Shown one piece after another: positions 1 through 6,043 of a stretch of DNA of 10,029 bases; within the stretch, counting starts at the first letter, position 1, and every line of letters begins with the position of its first letter. Below the pieces are notes generated by a model that saw only the letters and a program-made list of their open reading frames with translations, was not told the origin of the DNA and did no database searches. Source of the DNA: Pseudomonadota bacterium (GTDB lineage Bacteria; Pseudomonadota; Gammaproteobacteria; Burkholderiales; Burkholderiaceae_B); assembly GCA_023427085.1 (NCBI GenBank), contig JAEZBO010000232.1, forward strand, positions 1-10,029, in the 5' to 3' direction. The position numbers and the translations under genes were made by a program.

Positions 1-46
1 TACACTCGACTAGTCGTCGGCAGCGTCAGATGTTTATAAGAGACTG
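1..46 (+). other. Illumina Nextera adapter left at contig end (artefact)
   Basis: These bases are not genomic. Positions 1-5 (TACAC) match the end of the P5 flow-cell sequence. Positions 6-13 (TCGACTAG) are an 8-base i5 index that I recall as S513 of the Nextera XT set. Positions 14-27 (TCGTCGGCAGCGTC) are the read-1 primer site. Positions 28-46 are the 19-bp transposon mosaic end with two mismatches, at 34 (T instead of G) and 45 (T instead of A). The index contains an in-frame TAG at 11-13 relative to the gene that follows. Genomic sequence begins at about 47. Confidence 0.96.
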
Positions 47-1252
47 GCCGCCGCCACGGTGCAGGCCGGCGCGAAGCCGGCCACGGTGACCCGCGCGCCA
101 CCCGGCGATGCGCGGCAGGCCGAACGCCATCCTTTCTTTGGCCCGCATCAGCAAGGCATCCTGACGCCGCGGCCGGCGGCTGGCCTGGTCGCGGCCTTCG
201 ATGTGCTGGCCGCGACGCCACAAGAACTGCAGACCTTGTTCCGCATCCTGAGCGCGCGCATGGCGCACCTGACGCAGGGCGGCCCGGCCGAGCAGGCCGA
301 TCCGGCCTATCCGCCGCCGGATTCGGGCCTGCTCGGCCCGGTCATCGCCCCCGACGCACTGACGATGACGCTATCGGTCGGCGCATCGCTGTTCGACCAG
401 CGCTTCGGCCTGGCGGATCACAAGCCGCAAAAGCTGGTGCGCATGACACGGTTTCCCAACGACGCGCTCGATGGCCAGCTGTGCCATGGCGACCTGCTGC
501 TGCAGTGCTGCGCCAATACTTCCGACACGCTGATCCATGCGCTGCGCGACATCATCAAGAACCTGCCCGGCCTGCTGATGTTGCGCTGGAAGCAGGAAGG
601 CTCGGTGCCGGTGCGGGCGCCCGACGACGGCGAGCCGCAGCAGAACGCCCGTAACTTCCTTGGCTTTCGGGACGGCACGGCCAATCCGGATGCGGCCGAT
701 GCGCGCCTGATGGACGAGCTGGTCTGGGTGCGCGCCGGCCAAGGCGAGCCGGCCTGGGCCGAGGGCGGCAGCTACCAGGCGGTGCGGCTGATCCGCAATT
801 TCGTCGAACGCTGGGACCGCACGCCGCTGCGCGAGCAGGAAGAGATCTTCGGCCGCCGCAAGGACAGCGGCGCGCCGATGAATGGTCAGCGTGAAGCCGA
901 CGAGCCCGACTACCGCGGCGATCCCGACGGCCAGGTCACGCCGCTCGACGCCCACATCCGGCTGGCCAACCCGCGTGACGCGCGGGCGCTGGCCACGCGC
1001 ATCCTGCGCCGCCCGTTCAACTACTCCAATGGCGTGACACGCTCGGGCCAGCTCGACATGGGGCTGCTGTTCATCGCCTACCAACGCGATCTCGAGCACG
1101 GATTCATCGCGGTGCAACGGCGCCTGGACGGCGAGCCGCTCGAGGAATACATCAAGCCGGTGGGCGGCGGGTATTTCTTTGCGCTGCCCGGGGTGCGCGA
1201 TGCCGACGACTACCTGGGCAGCGGCCTGCTGCAGGCCGCTGCCCGGCCCTGA
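47..1252 (+). CDS. efeB: EfeB: DyP-type heme peroxidase / deferrochelatase (5' partial)
   Basis: Periplasmic Tat-exported heme peroxidase of the EfeUOB iron uptake system. The family is credited with oxidising ferrous iron for uptake and/or releasing iron from heme. The gene is cut by the contig edge: codons from 47 read AAATVQAGAKPA, which looks like the end of a Tat signal peptide. The GTG at 59 is therefore probably an internal Val codon and not the start. Counting from that GTG, the DyP hallmark GFRDGTANPD lies at 202-211 with the catalytic Asp at 205, and the proximal heme His is at 299 (DAHIRLANPR). Arginines at 317-318 fit the distal pocket. RFPNDALD (131-138), HALRDIIKNLP, SGQLDMGLLF and the C-terminal KPVGGGYFFALPGV all follow E. 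coli EfeB closely as I remember it. About 400 of an expected 420-430 residues are present. The stop lies 27 bp before the next gene, so the two are probably one operon. The family call is secure; the 5' end is missing. Confidence 0.95.
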   Translation, partial: AAATVQAGAKPATVTRAPPGDARQAERHPFFGPHQQGILTPRPAAGLVAAFDVLAATPQELQTLFRILSARMAHLTQGGPAEQADPAYPPPDSGLLGPVIAPDALTMTLSVGASLFDQRFGLADHKPQKLVRMTRFPNDALDGQLCHGDLLLQCCANTSDTLIHALRDIIKNLPGLLMLRWKQEGSVPVRAPDDGEPQQNARNFLGFRDGTANPDAADARLMDELVWVRAGQGEPAWAEGGSYQAVRLIRNFVERWDRTPLREQEEIFGRRKDSGAPMNGQREADEPDYRGDPDGQVTPLDAHIRLANPRDARALATRILRRPFNYSNGVTRSGQLDMGLLFIAYQRDLEHGFIAVQRRLDGEPLEEYIKPVGGGYFFALPGVRDADDYLGSGLLQAAARP

Positions 1253-1279
1253 TTCTTTTTGGCTGATCTGGAGGCCCTC

Positions 1280-2095
1280 ATGATGTGCAAGTCCCTGGTT
1301 TCGATCGCATTGGCGGCGCTGCTGCTGCCGGGCGCCCACGCCGCGGTGCCGCCGCTGGCGCTGGTGCAGCCGCTGGCCGACTACAAGCTCTACGTGGCCG
1401 ACCAGCTGCAGCAACTGGTCGACGGCACCCGCGAGTTCACCGCCGCGATCAAGGCCGGCGACCTGGCGCGCGCGCAGGCGCTGTATGCGCCGACCCGGTT
1501 GCCCTACGAAAAGAGCGAACCGATCGCCGAACTGTTCAGCGACCTGGACAGCGCCATCGACGCGCGGGCCGACGACCATGAACTGGCCGAGCGGGATCCC
1601 GACTTCACCGGCTTCCATCGCCTCGAATACGGCCTGTTCGCGCAGCGCAGCACCGCGGGACTGGCGCCGATCGCCGACCGCCTGATGGCCGACGTGCTGG
1701 CCTTGCAACAGCGTGTCGAGGACCTGACCTTTCCGCCCGACAAGGTGGTGGGCGGCGCCGCGACGCTGATGGAAGAGGTCGCCGCCACCAAGGTGTCGGG
1801 CGAGGAGGACCGCTACAGCCGCACCGACCTGTGGGACTTCCAGGGCAACGTCGACGGCGCGCGCAAGATCGTCGAGCTGTTGCACCCGCTGATCGAGCAG
1901 GAAGACGCCGCGTTCGCACGCAAGGTCGACGCCAACTTCGATACCGTCGAGGCGATCCTGGCGCGTTACCGCCAGGGCGAGGGCTTCGTCAGCTACGAAC
2001 AGGTCAGCGATGCCGATCGCCGCGCGATGGTCGGCCCGGTCAACACCTTGGCCGAAGACCTGTCGACGCTGCGTGGCAAGCTCGGCCTGAACTGA
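1280..2095 (+). CDS. efeO: EfeO/EfeM-type imelysin (M75) periplasmic iron-uptake protein
   Basis: Predicted periplasmic iron-binding partner of EfeB, 271 aa. I chose ATG 1280 (ATG 1283 is also possible) because GGAGG at 1270-1274 sits 5 nt upstream; an upstream in-frame TTG at 1259 has no such support. Residues 1-21 form a Sec signal peptide (hydrophobic LVSIALAALLLPG, cleavage after AHA). There is no lipobox. The mature part is a single imelysin/peptidase_M75 helical domain: GDLARAQALYAPTRLPYEKSEP (about 60-81), a LDSAIDAR segment, and the family HxxE motif GFHRLEYGLF with His113 and Glu116, the presumed metal ligands. It lacks the N-terminal cupredoxin domain of E. coli EfeO (about 375 aa), so it matches the short EfeM form. 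It probably acts with a full-length EfeO or another cupredoxin encoded upstream beyond the contig edge. Protease activity is not expected for this family. The gene ends at a stop that directly abuts the convergent gene's stop. Confidence 0.9.
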   Translation: MMCKSLVSIALAALLLPGAHAAVPPLALVQPLADYKLYVADQLQQLVDGTREFTAAIKAGDLARAQALYAPTRLPYEKSEPIAELFSDLDSAIDARADDHELAERDPDFTGFHRLEYGLFAQRSTAGLAPIADRLMADVLALQQRVEDLTFPPDKVVGGAATLMEEVAATKVSGEEDRYSRTDLWDFQGNVDGARKIVELLHPLIEQEDAAFARKVDANFDTVEAILARYRQGEGFVSYEQVSDADRRAMVGPVNTLAEDLSTLRGKLGLN

Positions 2096-2923
2096 TCAGT
2101 CGCGTTCGGTCGACTCGGCGATGGCGCGCTGGCCCCGCAGCTCGGCCAGCCGCGCCTGCAGCGCCGCCTCGACCCGCTGGTAGGCGCCGCTGCCCAGCAG
2201 CACGCGGCGCGGCGCCGGGTCGGTATCGGCCGCGTCGATGATCGCGGCCGCCATCTTGCCGGCATCGCCCGGCACCGCGAAGTCGCCCGAAGCCACCGCG
2301 CGGCGCGTGGCGCCGGCCGGCGTGTCGTCGTAGACGGCCAGCGGCGGCGGGCTGACCAGCCCTTGCTTGAAACCGGTGTCGGCCGGGCCGGGTTCGATCA
2401 GCGTGCAGGCGATGCCGAACGGCTCGACCTCTTGCGCGACCGATTCGATGAAGCCTTCCATCGCCCACTTGGTGGCGTGATACAGGCTGAAGTTCGGATA
2501 CGCGATCTGCCCGCCTTCGGACGAGACGTGCAGGATCCGGCCGCCGCCTTGCGCGCGCAGCGGCGGCAGCACCGCGCGCACCAATTGGATCGCGCCGATC
2601 AGGTTGGTGTCGATCTGGTGGCGGATCTGCGCGTCCTGCAGTTCTTCGGCCGCGCCGAACAGGCCGTAGCCGGCGTTGCTGACGACCACGTCGATATGTC
2701 CCAGCTGCGCGAAGGCCTCGGCAACGACCCGGCGGATCGCCGCGGTGTCGGTGACGTCCAGCTCGGCCAGCCACAGCGTCTGCGGATGGCGTTGCGCCAG
2801 CGCGTCGAGCGCGCCGTGGCGGCGGCGGGTGGCCGCCACGCGGTCGCCGCGCGCCAGCAGCCGTTCGACCAACGCCAGGCCGATGCCGGACGACGCGCCA
2901 GTGATGAACCAGGTCTTGCTCAT
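2096..2923 (-). CDS. Short-chain dehydrogenase/reductase (SDR), NADP-type
   Basis: Cytoplasmic classical SDR oxidoreductase, 275 aa; the substrate cannot be told from sequence. The Rossmann cofactor motif TGASSGIG is at residues 8-15. Basic residues after strand 2 (ATRRR, 31-35) and no acidic residue there argue for NADP(H) over NAD(H). DVT at 56-58 contacts adenine and NAG at 83-85 stabilises the sheet. The catalytic set is Ser135, Tyr148 and Lys152 (YHATK), with the usual 13-residue Ser-Tyr spacing. PGPADTGF (178-185) is the post-sheet PG motif. The ATG at 2923 has GGAG 6 nt upstream (2930-2933 on the + strand). The gene is transcribed away from the LysR regulator across a 108-bp gap, a layout typical of a LysR target. 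At its 3' end it converges with the EfeO-like gene with no bases between. The family is certain, the role unknown. Confidence 0.92.
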   Translation of the reverse strand: MSKTWFITGASSGIGLALVERLLARGDRVAATRRRHGALDALAQRHPQTLWLAELDVTDTAAIRRVVAEAFAQLGHIDVVVSNAGYGLFGAAEELQDAQIRHQIDTNLIGAIQLVRAVLPPLRAQGGGRILHVSSEGGQIAYPNFSLYHATKWAMEGFIESVAQEVEPFGIACTLIEPGPADTGFKQGLVSPPPLAVYDDTPAGATRRAVASGDFAVPGDAGKMAAAIIDAADTDPAPRRVLLGSGAYQRVEAALQARLAELRGQRAIAESTERD

Positions 2924-3031
2924 GTCTATCTCCGTGATGCGCTGCCGGTTGCAACGCCATGAAGACAGCTTAGGCAGAACTGGCCGCTGCTACTATCCCA
3001 TGAATCCTGCATGATCTAGTGGTGATACGCC
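2924..3031. promoter_or_regulatory. Divergent SDR/LysR intergenic control region
   Basis: This 108-bp region must hold the promoters of both divergent genes and probably the LysR site. I see a perfect 8-bp palindrome GTTGCAAC at 2948-2955 and a weaker CATG-N7-CATG element at 2999-3013. TACTAT at 2991-2996 could be a -10 for the LysR gene (4 of 6 matches), but no good -35 lies 16-18 bp upstream. The LysR ribosome site is GGTGAT at 3021-3026, complementary to the 3' part of the anti-Shine-Dalgarno region, 5 nt before the ATG. No convincing canonical T-N11-A LysR box could be fixed. Confidence 0.4.
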
Positions 3032-3928
3032 ATGAATGCCCGTCCCAGCCTGACCGACCTGCAAGCCTTCGCGACGATCGCCACGCATCGCAGCTTCCGC
3101 AAGGCCGCCGACGAACTCGCGCTGGCGCCGTCGACGCTGAGCCACCAGATGCGCACGCTCGAGCAGAACCTGGGCGTGCGGCTGCTGCATCGCACTACCC
3201 GCAGCGTGGCGTTGACCCAGGCTGGCGAACAACTGCTGGCGCGGCTGCAACCGCTGCTGCTCGACCTCGACGGCGCGCTGGCGGCGCTGGACGAGGCCGG
3301 CCGGCGGCCCAGCGGCGTACTGCGCATCAACGCCAATGCGCTGGCGGCGCAGGTCTTGCTGGCCCGCGTGGTGCCGGCCTTTCTGCAGCGCCATGCCGAC
3401 GTGACGCTCGAGCTGGCCACCGACGGCCGGCTGGTCGACATCGTCGCCGAGGGCTTCGATGCCGGCGTGCGGCTGGGCGAGGCGCTGCAGCAGGACATGG
3501 TCGCGGTGCCGCTGGGCAAGCCCATGCGCTTCGTCACGGTGGCGGCGCCGGGCTACCTGGCGGGGCGGCGCGCGCCACGCACGCCGCAGGACCTGCTGCA
3601 GCATGACTGCATACGGATCCGCTACCCGAGCGGCAAGCCTTATCGGTATTGGGAGTTCGCGCGGCGCGGCGAGCCGGCCACGGTCGACGTGCGCGGGCCG
3701 CTGGTGCTCGACGACGTGGCGCTGATGGTGCAGGCGGCCAGCCAGGGCCAGGGCGTCGCGTACGTGCCGGAGCCGCTGGCCCTGCCGCTGCTGCACAGTG
3801 GCGCGCTGGTGCTGTTGCTGTCGGCGTGGTGTCCGCCGATCCCGGGGCTGTACCTGTACTACCCGGGCCATCGGCACGTGCCGCCGGCGCTGCGCGCCTT
3901 CATCGACGTGGCCCGCGAACTGGCCTGA
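3032..3928 (+). CDS. LysR-type transcriptional regulator (CrgA-like effector domain)
   Basis: DNA-binding transcription regulator, 298 aa, the usual LysR length. Residues 7-65 carry the winged helix-turn-helix: DLQAFATIATHRSFRKAA, then the recognition helix LAPSTLSHQMRTLEQNLG, then VRLLHRTTRSVALTQAG. Residues of about 90-295 form the two-lobed periplasmic-binding-like effector domain (SGVLRINANALAAQVLL through DVARELA), most like the CrgA/AaeR-type group. The start at 3032 is supported by GGTGAT 5 nt upstream; an in-frame ATG at 3011 is followed directly by a TAG. The gene lies divergent to the SDR gene, so the simplest inference is that it controls that gene and itself. The inducer is unknown. 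It is less likely to be the MexT-like activator of the efflux operon, because it lies beyond tetR and in another transcription unit. Confidence 0.92.
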   Translation: MNARPSLTDLQAFATIATHRSFRKAADELALAPSTLSHQMRTLEQNLGVRLLHRTTRSVALTQAGEQLLARLQPLLLDLDGALAALDEAGRRPSGVLRINANALAAQVLLARVVPAFLQRHADVTLELATDGRLVDIVAEGFDAGVRLGEALQQDMVAVPLGKPMRFVTVAAPGYLAGRRAPRTPQDLLQHDCIRIRYPSGKPYRYWEFARRGEPATVDVRGPLVLDDVALMVQAASQGQGVAYVPEPLALPLLHSGALVLLLSAWCPPIPGLYLYYPGHRHVPPALRAFIDVARELA

Positions 3929-3954
3929 GGGCGGCGGGCCGGCCTGCTGCGCGG

Positions 3955-4593
3955 CTAGCCCGCGGCCTTGCCGTTGCCGCCGGGCCAGGCCGACATCGCC
4001 GCATCGATGACCGCCTGCATGGTCTGGCAATCGGCGCCGTCGCGCGACTGCAGCGACATGCCGCTGATCACGGTGACGTAGAAAGACGCCAGCGCCGCGC
4101 AGTCGGTGCCGGCCGGCACGTCGCCGTCGCGCATGCCGCGTTCGATGCGGGCCTGCAGCCAGCCGCGGCCTTCGGCGCGGCAGGTGGCGACGGCGTCCTG
4201 GACGCGCTCGGAGGTCGCGGTGCAGTTGACCGCCGAATTGAGCACCATGCAGCCCGCCGGCAGGTCGGGATCGCACATGTTGAAGCAGGCGTACTCGAGC
4301 ACGGCGCGGATGGCCGCACGGGCATCCGGCACGGTCTCGAGGATCTGCTTGGTGTGCTCGCCGTATTGCGCGCGATAGTAGGCGACCGCCTCGATATACA
4401 GGCCTTCCTTGTCGCCGAAGGCCGAATACAGGCTGGGCGCCGTGATGCCCATCGCCGCGGTGAGGTCCTGAACGGTGGTGGTTTCGTAGCCCTGGCGCCA
4501 GAAAACATGCATGGCGCGTTCCAGAACCGTGACGCGATCGAAGGACAACGGGCGTCCGCGAGGACGAGAGGGCTTGCTTTCCGTTGTTTTCAT
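3955..4593 (-). CDS. TetR/AcrR-family regulator of the adjacent RND efflux operon
   Basis: Predicted repressor, 212 aa, divergent to the efflux operon. A basic N-terminal arm (SRPRGRPLSFDR) precedes the TetR helix-turn-helix at about 22-66: VLERAMHVFWRQGYETTTV, DLTAAMGITAPSLYSAFGDK, EGLY. The remaining helical domain is the ligand-binding and dimer part. It has seven cysteines (103, 107, 115, 124, 138, 165, 189), four of them in a 22-residue stretch around the LPAGCMVLNSAVNC segment, which would suit a thiol/electrophile sensor, but this is inference. ATG 4593 is preferred over TTG 4602. Neither has a Shine-Dalgarno sequence, and a good promoter places the transcript start about 2 nt before the ATG. 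It ends tail to tail with the LysR gene (26-bp gap). Its position and the 20-bp inverted repeat at 4653-4672 make control of the efflux operon likely. Confidence 0.9.
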   Translation of the reverse strand: MKTTESKPSRPRGRPLSFDRVTVLERAMHVFWRQGYETTTVQDLTAAMGITAPSLYSAFGDKEGLYIEAVAYYRAQYGEHTKQILETVPDARAAIRAVLEYACFNMCDPDLPAGCMVLNSAVNCTATSERVQDAVATCRAEGRGWLQARIERGMRDGDVPAGTDCAALASFYVTVISGMSLQSRDGADCQTMQAVIDAAMSAWPGGNGKAAG

Positions 4594-4601
4594 AATGGAC
4601 A

Positions 4602-4630
4602 ATATTAAATTGCTTGACCTGGGCTTGCAA
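4602..4630 (-). promoter_or_regulatory. Candidate tetR promoter giving a leaderless transcript
   Basis: Read on the - strand, TTGCAA (4630-4625) stands 17 nt before TAATAT (4607-4602). Each hexamer matches the sigma-70 consensus at 4 of 6 bases, and the region is unusually AT-rich for this window. Transcription would begin near 4595, about 2 nt before the ATG at 4593, in keeping with the lack of a ribosome site there. Confidence 0.45.
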
Positions 4631-4643
4631 CGGAGTTTACAGT
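4614..4643 (+). promoter_or_regulatory. Candidate promoter of the RND efflux operon
   Basis: TTGACC at 4614-4619 (5 of 6 matches to the -35) is followed after 18 nt by TACAGT at 4638-4643 (4 of 6 matches to the -10). The expected start is near 4650, just before the inverted repeat at 4653-4672. An alternative, TTGCAA 4625-4630 with CATATT 4649-4654, would place the repeat across the -10 end and start. Either layout suits repression by a bound TetR dimer. The 5' leader would be about 125-130 nt. Confidence 0.4.
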
Positions 4644-4652
4644 TCGCTCATA

Positions 4653-4672
4653 TTCATAACGCCTGTTATGAA
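4653..4672. promoter_or_regulatory. Perfect inverted repeat, likely TetR operator
   Basis: TTCATAAC, 4-nt spacer GCCT, GTTATGAA: two exact 8-bp arms, 20 bp in all, in the divergent control region between tetR and the efflux operon. Size and symmetry fit the site of a TetR-family dimer. It lies at or just after the predicted start of the efflux transcript and about 60-70 bp upstream of the predicted tetR start, so it should mainly block the efflux operon. The repeat is seen directly; binding is inferred. Confidence 0.65.
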
Positions 4673-4778
4673 ATCCGCGATTCCGTTAGTTCCGCCCCCG
4701 CGCATCTCGCGCGGCCGAGGTCGTCGCCCTGGCGGCACCTGGCGCGGGCCTCACTCCCCGTTTCCTGCGAGTCAAGCA
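4673..4778 (+). promoter_or_regulatory. GC-rich 5' leader of the efflux operon with hairpin potential
   Basis: About 105 nt lie between the inverted repeat and the adaptor ATG. A 6-bp stem CCGCGC/GCGCGG (4698-4703 with 4709-4714, 5-nt loop) is followed by a longer imperfect stem at 4718-4740 (AGGT/ACCT outer pairs, one bulged C, then GTCGCC/GGCGGC with one G-T pair). No run of T follows either one, so they are not evident terminators. I see no riboswitch class I recognise. An in-frame ATG at 4668 is open through this leader into the adaptor gene. Confidence 0.3.
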
Positions 4779-6017
4779 ATGAAAAAAGCTTCCTTTCCCT
4801 ACGCGCCGTCCATGTTGCAGCGCGGCATCATCGGGCTGGCATTGAGCGCCGCCCTGCTGGGCCTGGCCGGTTGCCAGAGCGAGGCCGCCGATTCGGCGCA
4901 GGCGCCGCCCCCGCCGCAGGTCAGCGCCGCCGCCGTGCTGGTGCGCGACATCGTCCAGTGGGACGACTTCAACGGCCGGGTCGAAGCGGTCGACAGCGTG
5001 GCCTTGCGGCCGCGCGTCAGCGGCTACATCGAAAAGGTCAATTACCGCGAAGGCCAGCTGGTCAAGGCCGGCGACGTGCTGTTCGAGATCGATGCGCGCA
5101 GCTACCGCGCCGCCCTGGCGCGCGCCGAGGCCGACCTGGCCCGTGCCCGCACCCGCGTGTCGCTGGCGCGCAGCGAAGCGGCCCGCTCGGCCAAGCTGGC
5201 GCAGTTGCAGGCGGTCTCCAAGGAAGAGCACGAGCAGCGCCGCGCGGCCGCCGAACAGGCCCAGGCCGACGTGCTGTTCGCGCAGGCGGCGGTCGACAGC
5301 GCCAAGCTCGACCTGGCCTTCACGCAGGTGCGCGCGCCGATCACCGGCCGCGCCGGCCGCGCGCTGGTGACCACCGGCAACCTGGTGTCGGCCGACGGCC
5401 AGGCCAGCGTGCTGACCACGCTGGTATCGCAGGATCCGGTGCACGTGCATTTCGACGCCGACGAACTGAGCTACCTGCGCTATGCGCAGATGTCGCGCAA
5501 GGGCGAGCGTCCCGACGAGCGTAACGGCGGCGTGCCGGTCGCGGTCGGGCTGGTCGGCGAGGACGGCTATCCGCATGCCGGCCGGGTCGACTTCATCGAC
5601 AACCGGGTCGATCCGGCCACCGGCACGATCCGCGCGCGCGCCACGCTGGCCAACGCCAACGGTGCGCTGACGCCGGGCCTGTATGCGCGGGTGCGCCTGC
5701 AAGGCAGCGGCGCGTTCAGCGCCATGCTGATCGAGGACAAGGCGGTGATGACCGACCAGGACCGCAAGTACGTCTACGTGGTCGATGCCGAGAGCCGCGC
5801 GCAGCGGCGCGACGTCAAGCTGGGCCGGCGCGCCGACGGCCTGCGCATCGTCGAAGACGGCCTGGCGGCCGGCGACCGGGTGATCGTCAACGGCACGCAG
5901 AAGGTGTTCTTCCCGGGCATGCCGGTGCAGGCGCAGGACGTCGCGATGACGCCGCAGGGCGCGCCCAAGATGGCCGTCAACGCCGAGACCGCCGGCAAGC
6001 TGGTGGCTCAACACTGA
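4779..6017 (+). CDS. mexE: RND efflux periplasmic adaptor (membrane fusion) lipoprotein, MexE-like
   Basis: Links the inner-membrane RND pump to the outer-membrane channel; 412 aa. I chose ATG 4779 with a weak GCGAG site 7 nt upstream. In-frame ATGs at 4668 and 4812 are alternatives, the latter giving a compact 21-residue signal ending at the same cysteine. The lipobox is LAGC with Cys32 as the lipidated residue, followed by a Pro-rich linker (APPPPQ). The first lipoyl half-motif is at about 72-105 (SVALRPRVSGYIEKV ... EGQLVKAGDVLFEID). An alpha-helical hairpin rich in Ala, Arg and Glu runs from about 107 to 178. The second lipoyl half is LDLAFTQVRAPITGRAG (178-194). The beta-barrel (DPVHVHFDADELSYLRY) and membrane-proximal domain follow. 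DFIDNRVDPATGTIRARA and ALTPGLYARVRL closely match the MexE/BpeE group. It is first in the operon, 26 bp before the pump gene. Confidence 0.93.
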   Translation: MKKASFPYAPSMLQRGIIGLALSAALLGLAGCQSEAADSAQAPPPPQVSAAAVLVRDIVQWDDFNGRVEAVDSVALRPRVSGYIEKVNYREGQLVKAGDVLFEIDARSYRAALARAEADLARARTRVSLARSEAARSAKLAQLQAVSKEEHEQRRAAAEQAQADVLFAQAAVDSAKLDLAFTQVRAPITGRAGRALVTTGNLVSADGQASVLTTLVSQDPVHVHFDADELSYLRYAQMSRKGERPDERNGGVPVAVGLVGEDGYPHAGRVDFIDNRVDPATGTIRARATLANANGALTPGLYARVRLQGSGAFSAMLIEDKAVMTDQDRKYVYVVDAESRAQRRDVKLGRRADGLRIVEDGLAAGDRVIVNGTQKVFFPGMPVQAQDVAMTPQGAPKMAVNAETAGKLVAQH

Positions 6018-6043
6018 TCCCGCAAGAATAGCGACCTCCAATC

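Noticed and set aside
47..61. GTG at 59 as the true efeB start with no signal peptide
   Set aside because: The frame continues upstream as AAAT into VQAGAKPA, which looks like a signal peptide end, and the family is exported by Tat; the gene is cut by the contig edge.
1259..1279. TTG start adding seven residues to the EfeO-like protein
   Set aside because: No ribosome site before it, whereas GGAGG at 1270-1274 serves the ATG at 1280 and the signal peptide starts there naturally.
371..1885. A 504-codon antisense frame across efeB and the EfeO-like gene
   Set aside because: Low-complexity His/Arg/Gln-rich composition with no domain; it covers two well-identified genes on the other strand and is a GC shadow.
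3934..3963. GCGGGC/GCCCGC inverted repeat between lysR and tetR as a bidirectional terminator
   Set aside because: Only a 6-bp stem with an 18-nt loop and no T-run on either strand; such pairs arise by chance at this GC content.
4594..4602. TTG start adding three residues to the TetR protein
   Set aside because: No ribosome site, and it overlaps the last base of the predicted -10 element of the gene's own promoter.
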